From JAWWPG01 sp038327385 (lineage in GTDB: Bacteria; Actinomycetota; Actinomycetes; Propionibacteriales; Nocardioidaceae), in assembly GCA_038327385.1 (NCBI GenBank), contig JBBQKY010000156.1, forward strand, positions 1 to 6,089: a stretch of DNA of 6,089 nt. Direction: 5' to 3'. How positions within the stretch are numbered: the first letter of the stretch is position 1; each line of letters begins with the position of its first letter. Both the position numbers and the translations under genes were made by a program. The notes beneath the pieces are model-generated. The model made no database searches and was not told the DNA's origin. It saw nothing but the letters and a program-made list of their open reading frames with translations. Below, piece after piece: positions 1 through 5,867 of this stretch.

Positions 1-60
1 CGTCGAACCAGGGCGAAGGTCGAACCAAACGCACAGGAGGTCCGTGGTACCTCATGCGAG

Positions 61-77
61 CGCGGGCGCCGCCCGCG
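61..77 (+). promoter_or_regulatory. Perfect 7-bp hairpin in the leader of the TIGR03118 gene
   Basis: CGCGGGC (61-67) pairs with GCCCGCG (71-77) around a 3-nt loop, all G/C, and ends nine bases before the Shine-Dalgarno. There is no following T-run. It could be the tail of an upstream terminator, a 5'-UTR stability element or a translational control stem; the sequence cannot distinguish these. The rest of 1-96 holds no recognisable gene. It does contain a strong but badly spaced AGGAGGT (35-41) and a 9-bp direct repeat GTCGAACCA at 2-10 and 19-27. Confidence 0.35.
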
Positions 78-85
78 GCATGCTG

Positions 86-94
86 AAGGAGGAA
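86..94 (+). promoter_or_regulatory. Shine-Dalgarno of the TIGR03118 gene
   Basis: AAGGAGGAA is close to a perfect anti-16S match and ends a few bases before the ATG at 97, which fixes that start codon. Confidence 0.85.
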
Positions 95-96
95 CC

Positions 97-1197
97 ATGG
101 AATCGGGTCGCTGTCGATGGTCGGTAGGGATCGCCACAGTCGCTGTGCTGGGCCTGGCTTGGGTAACACCGGCACAGGCTGGCGGCGTTACGTCGTCGGC
201 GAGCACCTATCGCCAAGTGAACCTCGTCTCGGATGTGGCGGGGATGGCCCAGGTCACCGACCCGAACCTGGTCAACCCCTGGGGGATGTCGTTCGCACCC
301 ACCGGGCCGCTATGGGTCTCCGACAACGGGACCGATGTGTCGACGCTTTACCAGGGCGGCGTTCATGGCAGCCCCGAGCAGGTCGACTCCTTGGTAGTGA
401 GCATTCCAGGCGGCGCGCCGACCGGCCAGGTATTCAACCCGACCAGCGACTTCGTGGTGCACGCCTCCGACGGGTCAAGCGGCCCGGCGTTGTTCGTGTT
501 CGTCGGCGAGAGCGGCCACCTGACCGGCTGGAACCCCAACGTGCCCTCGGGCAACCCCCCGTCGACGTCGGCCGAGAACGCCGTCGTCACCCGTGGTGGG
601 ATTTACAAGGGTCTCGCTCTCGGCATGCTCGACGCCCCGAGGCTCTACGCGGCCAACTTCTCGGGCGGGACCGTCGACATGTTCAACGGACAGTTCGATC
701 GCGTCATCACCGCGGGCAACTTCGTGGACCCGAAGCTGCCGGTGGGATATGCCCCGTTCAACGTCGCGGTCCTCAACGGTTTGGTGTACGTCGCGTATGC
801 CAAACAGGATGCGGACAAGGTCGACGAGGTCGCCGGACCGGGTCTCGGGCGACTCGACGTCTTCAGCCTCAGCGGCAAGCTCAAGGCCAGCATGGCCGAC
901 ACGAGGAAGCTGAACGCTCCGTGGGGTATGACTATCGCACCCGCGGGCTTCGGGACGTTCAGCGGCGAGCTGCTCGTCGGCAACTTCGGCAACGGGCGCA
1001 TCCACGCCTACGACCCCGACACGCTTGCCTTGGCGGGGACCCTCGCCGACGCCAAGAACAGACCCATCAGCATCGACGGTCTGTGGGCTCTCATGCCGGG
1101 GAACGGTGTCCAGAGCGGAAGAGACGAGGTCATCTTCACGGCAGGCCCAGACGGTGAGAAGCACGGGCTCCTGGGAAACATCGCCGTTAACGGCTGA
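97..1197 (+). CDS. Secreted TIGR03118 family protein (NHL/SMP-30-like beta-propeller)
   Basis: A 366-residue protein whose features match the uncharacterised TIGR03118 family: DPNLVNPWGM at residues 55-64, WVSDNGT at 73-79, GQVFN at 110-114, YKGLAL at 170-175, YAANF at 184-188, GYAPFNV at 217-223, YAKQDADK at 234-241, the repeat-like LNAPWGM at 272-278, LLVGNFG at 292-298 and IDGLW at 326-330. The recurring NPWGM/APWGM and GNFGNG-type blades suggest a beta-propeller; no catalytic residue set is recognised and the molecular function is unknown. Residues 1-28 look like a Sec signal peptide: short basic start, hydrophobic core, and AQA before a likely cleavage after A28. No C-terminal anchor or sorting motif is visible, so the product is probably released or loosely cell-associated. 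The ATG is chosen because AAGGAGGA (86-93) lies just upstream and the signal peptide begins there. The family call is firm; export is inferred. Confidence 0.93.
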   Translation: MESGRCRWSVGIATVAVLGLAWVTPAQAGGVTSSASTYRQVNLVSDVAGMAQVTDPNLVNPWGMSFAPTGPLWVSDNGTDVSTLYQGGVHGSPEQVDSLVVSIPGGAPTGQVFNPTSDFVVHASDGSSGPALFVFVGESGHLTGWNPNVPSGNPPSTSAENAVVTRGGIYKGLALGMLDAPRLYAANFSGGTVDMFNGQFDRVITAGNFVDPKLPVGYAPFNVAVLNGLVYVAYAKQDADKVDEVAGPGLGRLDVFSLSGKLKASMADTRKLNAPWGMTIAPAGFGTFSGELLVGNFGNGRIHAYDPDTLALAGTLADAKNRPISIDGLWALMPGNGVQSGRDEVIFTAGPDGEKHGLLGNIAVNG

Positions 1198-1198
1198 G

Positions 1199-1226
1199 GG
1201 TCGGCGGCGGCGCCCTCCCGCCGATC
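1199..1226. terminator. Possible hairpin terminator between convergent genes
   Basis: TCGGCGG (1201-1207) pairs with CCGCCGA (1218-1224) around a 10-nt loop. On the plus strand the stem extends outward by a G-U and a G-C pair. It starts two bases after the TGA of the TIGR03118 gene and lies just before the TGA of the opposing peptidase gene, the right place for a bidirectional terminator. No T-run follows on either strand, so this would be a U-tail-less terminator of the kind often proposed for actinobacteria, or only an RNA-stabilising stem. Confidence 0.4.
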
Positions 1227-1238
1227 GCCTGTGACAGC

Positions 1239-3130
1239 TCAGCGGACGTACCGCTCGAACCAGTCGAGCACCCGCCGTTGCAGGTCGACCTGGTGGCGGT
1301 ATTCCCGGATACCGTGCGGCTCGCGTGGATACGACACGAGCTGGAGCGGCGCCTCCTGGCCGGTCAGCGCGCGATGGAAGGCGGTGGCTTGGCTCAGCGG
1401 GACACGTTCGTCCTCGGCACCATGCATGATGAGCAGCGGAGTCGTACGGCGCGACGCGTACGAGATCGGCGAGTGGGCGTCGGCGACGTGGGGTCCTGGC
1501 CCGTCCCAGCGGTTGTCCCCGCCGAGTGCCGCCTCGAAGGTGGGCATGTCGCTGGTGGCGGCTAGCATTCCCCAGTCACTGACCCCCGCGCCCATTACAC
1601 CGAGCTTGAACCGGTTCGTCGCCGTCACCGCCCAGGCGGTGAGGAACCCACCTTGACTCCAGCCGCCGATGCCGAGGTGGTCGGGGTCGGCGACGCCGGC
1701 TTCGACGGCCGCATCGACGATCGACAGCACATCGCCCCACTCCGCTCCGCCCATGTCGCCTCGTGCCGCCGTCGCAAAAGCGTTGCCGTGGCCGTAGCCG
1801 CCGCGGTAGTTGGGCATAACCACGGCGTACCCGTTCGTGGCCAGCAGCTGACCCCAGTCGAGCGGTTGAGCGTGTGACCACAGGCCCGACCGCCCATACG
1901 GACCCCCGTGCACGAGCACAGCTGTCGGCCAAGGCCCGTCGCCCGCCCGTGGCGGACGGATGACCACCGCATCCAGAGGGGTATCGTCGGATGCCTTGCA
2001 GTACAGGGCTTCGACGCTGCCCAGCTCCACGTCATACTCGTCTGGGCGGTCGGACATGGGATGTAGCTGGCCGGGCCGTCCGGCGACCACACTTCCGACA
2101 AGCCCCTCGTCGAGATGGACGGCGGCGATCAGGGGGCCATCGGGGCCGTCGGTCACCGACAAGCCGGTTACCTCCCCAGACATGTCTTGGACGAGGGTGC
2201 GCTCACCCGTCGCTCTACTCACCCGTTCCAGGCGGGTGGCCAGACCATCGGCCACGACGAGCATCGTGTCTGTCCCGCTGGCCGCGTGGGCGAGACCAAC
2301 CGTGCAGCATGGCTCATCCCGCCCGGTGCCGACCACACGGGGAGCGCCACCTTCAGCCGGCACCGCCCACACGGTCGAGGCGCTCTGCGGCTGCAGTTCG
2401 TGTGGCGCCGCATAGATGATCGTGGCGGAGCCGGACCATCCGACGTCACTTGCCCCTGGCGCCCTGCACACCGCCGAGCCGTCGTCCTCGCCCGGCACCA
2501 GCACATGCACACGAGTGCTCGAGTGGTCGTCCTGCAACGGGGAGTCCTGCGCGAGCAGGCTCAGCCGGGAGCCGTCCGGCGACCAGGCAACCTCGGTGAG
2601 GTGGAGGCTCGGCGCCCAACCCACTTCGGGCTCACCCCCGGAGACTTTGACGTACCACAACCGGTTCCACTGCCATCGCTCGCCGAACACGTCGGCGTCG
2701 TCGTGCTCTGAGTCGCGTCGTTCGTCCTCCTCGGTCGGCTCGTCCGGAGCCAGGAAGGCGATTCGACGACCGTCAGGTGACCACGCGAAAGCCGCAACTG
2801 ATCGCTTCGGGACGACGAGCGGCACCGCCTCGCCTCCGTCGGTGTCCAAGACGTACAGCCCGTGGGTCCCGCGCTCCTCCCGGTCGGAGAGAAACGCGAG
2901 TTGCGACCCGTCCGGCGACCACCGCGGGAGCTTGTCGTCCGCACCATGGGTCCAGCGCCTGGGGCGTATCGCCTGGTCCCGGCGGGCAACCCAAAGCCCT
3001 GCTCGAGATGCTCGCCCACCTTGCCGTGTGGGGCTGCCGTCCAGGCAACGCGACGACCATCCGGTGAGATCTGCGGGTCGGAGGGCGACCACAGTGAGGA
3101 GACGAGCTCAGGCGTGAGTGAGATCGGCAT
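1239..3130 (-). CDS. S9 family peptidase (prolyl oligopeptidase/acylaminoacyl-peptidase type), frameshifted near its N-terminus
   Basis: The product is a serine peptidase or acyl-peptide hydrolase: a beta-propeller followed by an alpha/beta-hydrolase domain. The reading frame is broken. The genuine N-terminus starts at the ATG at 3130 (MPISLTPELVSSLW, with SPDG at residues 22-25) and runs to about residue 45. The family sequence then resumes at LWVARRDQ (from 2996) one frame over. Restoring one base near 2990-3001 gives about 630 residues. In that numbering, WSPDG propeller repeats lie near 71, 117 and 183, the oxyanion-hole region HGGPYG at 408-413, NYRGGYG at 441-447, the nucleophile S492 in GGWSQGG (codon 1656-1658), D574 in HGAEDERVP (1410-1412) and H606 in REPHG (1314-1316). 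The triad is complete. No signal peptide is visible, so it is probably cytoplasmic. A GTG at 3092 opens the long downstream frame, but the roughly 30 residues it adds do not resemble the family. The Shine-Dalgarno AAGG lies seven bases before the ATG at 3130. The reductase gene ends 33 nt upstream on the same strand. Confidence 0.9.
2990..3001 (-). other. Probable one-base deletion (frameshift site) in the S9 peptidase gene
   Basis: Read on the minus strand, the codons GAG CAG GGC TTT GGG keep the N-terminal frame but lead into unrelated sequence. The same bases read as GGG CTT TGG GTT GCC give the expected LWVA of the first propeller blade. One extra base in the GGG, TTT or GGG runs here would join the frames (as EQGLWVA or EQGFWVA). 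The bases do not form a canonical X XXY YYZ slippery heptamer, so a mutation or a homopolymer sequencing/assembly error is more likely than programmed recoding. Confidence 0.8.
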
Positions 3131-3158
3131 CGACGGACCTTAGCGCACAGCGCCGTCG
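3131..3158 (-). promoter_or_regulatory. Inverted repeat enclosing the peptidase Shine-Dalgarno
   Basis: On the minus strand CGACGG (3158-3153) can pair with CCGTCG (3136-3131). The second arm directly abuts the ATG at 3130. The 16-nt loop contains TAAGGT (3142-3137), whose AAGG is the only good Shine-Dalgarno for that start. A smaller GCGC/GCGC pairing is possible inside the repeat and would compete. Such a stem could tune translation of the second gene of the operon; this is inference from base pairing alone. Confidence 0.4.
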
Positions 3159-3163
3159 CGCGG

Positions 3164-4045
3164 TCACTCCTCCATCAAGGTGCTGATCCGGTCGAGCTGC
3201 CCGCCGTCGAGCTCCGGGGAGACGGCCTGAGCCGAGTCGGTGATCGACTGCGGCCGGGAAGCACCGGGGATCGGAATCACGTGGCCACCCAGCGACAGCT
3301 CCCATGCCAGCACCACTCGCTGCGGGCTGACCCCGAGCTCGGTGCCGATGTCCTTGAAGACCGAGTAGCTGTCCCCCACCGACTTGGCCCGATCACCGGT
3401 GCCGCCGAGTGGGCTCCAGGGCAGGAAGGTGACGCCGAGCTCGCCGCAGTGTTCGAGCTCGTCTCGTGAGCAGCGGAACCGCGGCGAGAAGGCGTTCTGC
3501 ACACTGGCCAAGCCGTCCGGTCCGAGCACCTCGACCGCGATATCGATCTCCTCGACGTTGGCGTTGGAGATGCCGATCGCGCGGATCTTCCCCTCGTCCT
3601 GAAGCGTCTTGAAGTTGGCGATCGCGTCGGCGTAGACCATGGACCGGTCCGGGCGGTGCCATTGGTAGAGGTCGATGACCTCGCGATCAAGCGCCTTCAG
3701 CGATGCCTCGACGGCGCGACGCAGGTACTCGATCGAGCCGTCCCGGCCCCACGCGTCGCCGTGCCCGCGGGTGATGCCGCCCTTGGTGCCGACGACCACC
3801 TGCCCTGTCGAGCCGCCGTACGACGCCAACGCACGAGACACGATCTCCTCGTTGTGCCCCATCGTGTCCCAGCTCGGGGCATAGACGTCGGCGGTGTCGA
3901 TGTAGGTCACGCCCGCGTCGAGGGCGGCGTGCACGGTCGCCACCCCCTGCTGCTCGCTGGGCTTCTCGTTGCGGCCCATAGAGAAAGGCATCGCACCTAG
4001 CCCAATCGGGTAGACCTCGAAGGGGCCGAGCTTTCGCGTCCGCAT
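3164..4045 (-). CDS. Aldo/keto reductase
   Basis: A 293-residue NADPH-dependent TIM-barrel oxidoreductase, cytoplasmic, expected to interconvert carbonyls and alcohols; the substrate cannot be told. The catalytic tetrad is complete: D50 and Y55 in YIDTADVY (48-55), K88 in VVGTKGG (84-90) and H130 in YQWHRPD (127-133). Further barrel and cofactor motifs are IGISNANVEEI (158-168), QNAFSPR (183-189), WSPLGG (210-215) and IPGASRPQSI (259-268), the last being the usual cofactor phosphate-binding region. Length is normal for a bacterial AKR. The ATG at 4045 is chosen because the family N-terminus (MRTRKLGPFEVYPIGLGAM) begins there and AGGA lies eight bases upstream. An in-frame ATG at 4168 would add 41 Arg-rich residues, lacks a Shine-Dalgarno and looks unlike the family. 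The gene is followed after 33 nt by the S9 peptidase on the same strand, suggesting an operon, and is divergent from the oxidase gene. Confidence 0.93.
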   Translation of the reverse strand: MRTRKLGPFEVYPIGLGAMPFSMGRNEKPSEQQGVATVHAALDAGVTYIDTADVYAPSWDTMGHNEEIVSRALASYGGSTGQVVVGTKGGITRGHGDAWGRDGSIEYLRRAVEASLKALDREVIDLYQWHRPDRSMVYADAIANFKTLQDEGKIRAIGISNANVEEIDIAVEVLGPDGLASVQNAFSPRFRCSRDELEHCGELGVTFLPWSPLGGTGDRAKSVGDSYSVFKDIGTELGVSPQRVVLAWELSLGGHVIPIPGASRPQSITDSAQAVSPELDGGQLDRISTLMEE

Positions 4046-4168
4046 GCCCGCGATCCTGTCATTGCGGCGGATCGAGCCGACGACCCGGTTGCCAGGCGGG
4101 ACGGCGAGGATGCGCGGCACCGGCAGTTTGGCGAAAGTGCGCGCTTGCCGTCGGAAACGCAGTAGCAT

Positions 4169-4178
4169 CCCACGTGGG
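4169..4178. promoter_or_regulatory. Perfect palindrome CCCACGTGGG in the divergent promoter region
   Basis: A ten-base perfect dyad centred on CACGTG lies in the 182-nt spacer between the divergent reductase and oxidase genes, 50 bases before the oxidase start. Its place between divergent genes makes it a candidate operator for a dimeric regulator. The rest of 4046-4227 holds no other gene if the reductase starts at 4045. Confidence 0.35.
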
Positions 4179-4196
4179 GTAAGAACGTTGGATTCC
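4171..4196 (-). promoter_or_regulatory. Weak candidate ECF-sigma-like promoter for the reductase-peptidase operon
   Basis: On the minus strand GGAAT (4196-4192) is followed after 17 bases by CGTG (4174-4171), resembling the GGAAC-N16-18-CGTC/T layout of many actinobacterial ECF sigma promoters. The -10-like element is imperfect and overlaps the CCCACGTGGG palindrome. It would give a leader of about 120 nt before the ATG at 4045. Confidence 0.2.
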
Positions 4197-4198
4197 GG

Positions 4199-4228
4199 GG
4201 GAATGGTTCGAGGGGGGAAGGTTCGAGG
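4199..4228 (+). repeat. Two-copy 15-bp tandem repeat over the oxidase Shine-Dalgarno and start
   Basis: GGGAATGGTTCGAGG (4199-4213) is followed directly by GGGGAAGGTTCGAGG (4214-4228), 13 of 15 bases identical. The second unit supplies the GGGGAAGG used as Shine-Dalgarno, and its last base is the first base of the GTG start codon. Confidence 0.7.
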
Positions 4229-5859
4229 TGGCTCGCTCGCTGGGACGTGTCGGCATTGTCTGTGCCGCGGTGACCGTCTGCCTGGGCTTGGCAGCGCCGT
4301 CCGGCATCACGGCGCAGGCCCGCACCACGGCACGGGCCGGTGCGTCGGCTGAGGCCGCACTGCGGCACTACCAGGCCGGCGTCCTCGACCCGCAGGCCGA
4401 CCGGGGCCAGCACGTCCTGCTGCCGGATCCGTCCACGGCCCGACCCTCGAACCCGCTGCCGGCCTACATGCCCTTGCCGAAAAGCGTGGGCGGGATGTGG
4501 AAGTACGGCGTCCCCTTCGATGCCAAGTTCAATGCCATCCACGAGATCGCCAGCTCCAATGGGCGCAAGATACTGCTTGTGGCGGGATCGGGTAACAGTG
4601 CCGCCGATTTTGCGGCAGGGACATTCCGCAGCTTTGTCTGGATCCCCTCGACGGGTGTCCGGCGAGAGGTTCCGACCCCTAAGGACGTGTTCTGCTCCGG
4701 CCATGTCCTGCTGCCCGACGGGCGCGCGCTGGTCGTAGGCGGAACCGGTTCGTATGGCACGTTCACGGGGACCAAGACGCTCTACGCGTTCAACTTCACG
4801 ACCGAGCACTACGACCAGCTGACCGATATGCAGGTGGGCCGGTGGTATCCGTCGGTCATCAACGGCGCGGACGGGCGAACGCTCCTCGTCTCCGGCCTGG
4901 GCACCGACGGCAAAGTCACCAACGTCGCCGAAGTGTTCGACTACCGAACGAACCAAACCACCGTGCTGGCCGGCTCGCGGACCTTCTCCCTCTACCCACG
5001 CATGTTCCTGGCCGCCGACGGCAGATACTTCTACACCGGTACACCAACCGGCGGGGGTGCCCCGCCCGGCTTCTGGGAACCTTTCACTAGCAATGCCTTA
5101 CAGCAGGTGACAGGGCTAGCGGTGCCATCGCAGCGGACCGCGTCGACGAGCTGTTTCGTCGGCGACGTTCGAGATCAGAACGTGATGGTGATGGGCGGCG
5201 GCTGGCCGGCCACGGACTCGACCAGCGTCATCAAGCTCGATGACCCGCAGCCGGCTTACCGTGACGGTCCCCCGCTGTTGGCGTCCAAGGCATACCTGAG
5301 CTGTCTCAACCTTCCCGATGGAACGCTGTTCGAGGCCAACGGTGGCACCGCTAACACGATCGAGGGCGCCAGCACCGAGGCAGCCTTCCTGCCGAGCGTC
5401 TCGGGCCCGTGGACGAGTGCGAACCCCCTCCCGGACGGCGAGCACCGGGTCTACCATTCGCTGCTCTTCCTGTTGAACAACGGCAAAGTCGTGAGCATGA
5501 CCTCGAACCCACAGGGGGAAGCGCGCAGCATTTCGCTGTTGATGTACTCCCCGCCGTACCTGTTCAAGGGCACCCGACCGGTCATCACGGACGCTTCCCG
5601 AGAGATGGCACATGGCGGAACCTATCCGGTTGGTACGACGGCGACCGGCGCCACGGTCGACCGCATCACCTTGACGGCGGCGTCATCGCCGACGCACGGC
5701 AGCGACAACAACCAGCGTTATGCGTCGCTTCCCTTGACGGACGGGCAGATCACCATCCCGGAGTCGCGCACCATTCTCCCGCCCGGTTGGTACCGCCTCT
5801 GGGCCGTCGACTCTCTCGGGCGGGTATCGGTGTGCACCTGGGTGCATCTGGACCTGTGA
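4228..5859 (+). CDS. Secreted galactose/glyoxal oxidase-like protein (Kelch propeller plus DUF1929 domain), putative radical copper oxidase
   Basis: A 543-residue exported protein of the radical copper oxidase family, which oxidises primary alcohols or aldehydes with O2, making H2O2. Residues 1-31 look like a Sec signal peptide (hydrophobic core 9-23, TAQA before a likely cut after A31). A Kelch-type propeller follows, with LLPDGRALVVGG (161-172), GRTLLVSG (216-223) and VMVMGGG (319-325). A C-terminal immunoglobulin-like E-set/DUF1929 domain starts near 450. By motif alignment to Fusarium galactose oxidase, the copper site is complete: C156 (FCSGH) as C228, Y207 (RWYPS) as Y272, the Tyr partner of the Cys-Tyr cross-link, Y409-H410 (RVYHS) as Y495-H496, and H490 (THGSDNNQR) as H581. 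The tryptophan stacking on the cross-link (W290) is replaced by glycine near 225. Streptomyces GlxA is a related enzyme, but no cellulose-synthase-like partner is seen here. The GTG start is the first after an in-frame stop at 4180-4182 and has AAGG six bases upstream. Substrate unknown. Confidence 0.93.
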   Translation: MARSLGRVGIVCAAVTVCLGLAAPSGITAQARTTARAGASAEAALRHYQAGVLDPQADRGQHVLLPDPSTARPSNPLPAYMPLPKSVGGMWKYGVPFDAKFNAIHEIASSNGRKILLVAGSGNSAADFAAGTFRSFVWIPSTGVRREVPTPKDVFCSGHVLLPDGRALVVGGTGSYGTFTGTKTLYAFNFTTEHYDQLTDMQVGRWYPSVINGADGRTLLVSGLGTDGKVTNVAEVFDYRTNQTTVLAGSRTFSLYPRMFLAADGRYFYTGTPTGGGAPPGFWEPFTSNALQQVTGLAVPSQRTASTSCFVGDVRDQNVMVMGGGWPATDSTSVIKLDDPQPAYRDGPPLLASKAYLSCLNLPDGTLFEANGGTANTIEGASTEAAFLPSVSGPWTSANPLPDGEHRVYHSLLFLLNNGKVVSMTSNPQGEARSISLLMYSPPYLFKGTRPVITDASREMAHGGTYPVGTTATGATVDRITLTAASSPTHGSDNNQRYASLPLTDGQITIPESRTILPPGWYRLWAVDSLGRVSVCTWVHLDL

Positions 5860-5867
5860 TCGGCCCC

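Noticed and set aside
117..1157. Plus-strand 346-residue open frame within the TIGR03118 gene
   Set aside because: Arg-rich shadow in another phase of a well-recognised gene, with no domain resemblance.
2990..3001. Programmed -1 ribosomal frameshifting in the peptidase
   Set aside because: The bases at the junction do not fit X XXY YYZ, and Phe-tRNA would have to re-pair on CUU with a first-position mismatch. Indel mutation or error is simpler.
2115..3117. Plus-strand frames opposite the S9 peptidase gene (for example 2115-2711 and 2416-3117)
   Set aside because: Antisense shadows of a clear peptidase; Arg/Ser/Pro-rich with no motifs.
3093..3130. Treating the peptidase as a 617-residue protein starting at GTG 3092
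   Set aside because: The roughly 30 residues it adds do not look like the family, whereas the frame from ATG 3130 gives a family-like N-terminus with a well-spaced Shine-Dalgarno.
4145..4168. TTGCCG...TAGCAT as a sigma-70-type promoter for the oxidase
   Set aside because: The spacer is only 12 bases, too short for a functional -35/-10 pair.
3..4226. Shared TCGAACC/GGTTCGA pairs before both exported-protein genes (3-9, 20-26; 4205-4211, 4220-4226) as a common operator
   Set aside because: The same 7-mer also occurs inside coding sequence at 1255-1261, 4447-4453 and near 5503, and the orientation differs between the two leaders, so it is not specific.
3997..4956. Minus-strand 319-residue open frame opposite the oxidase N-terminal half
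   Set aside because: Low-complexity Arg/Gly/Val composition with no recognisable motif; it overlaps both the reductase start and the oxidase, which are firmly identified. It is a high-GC shadow frame.
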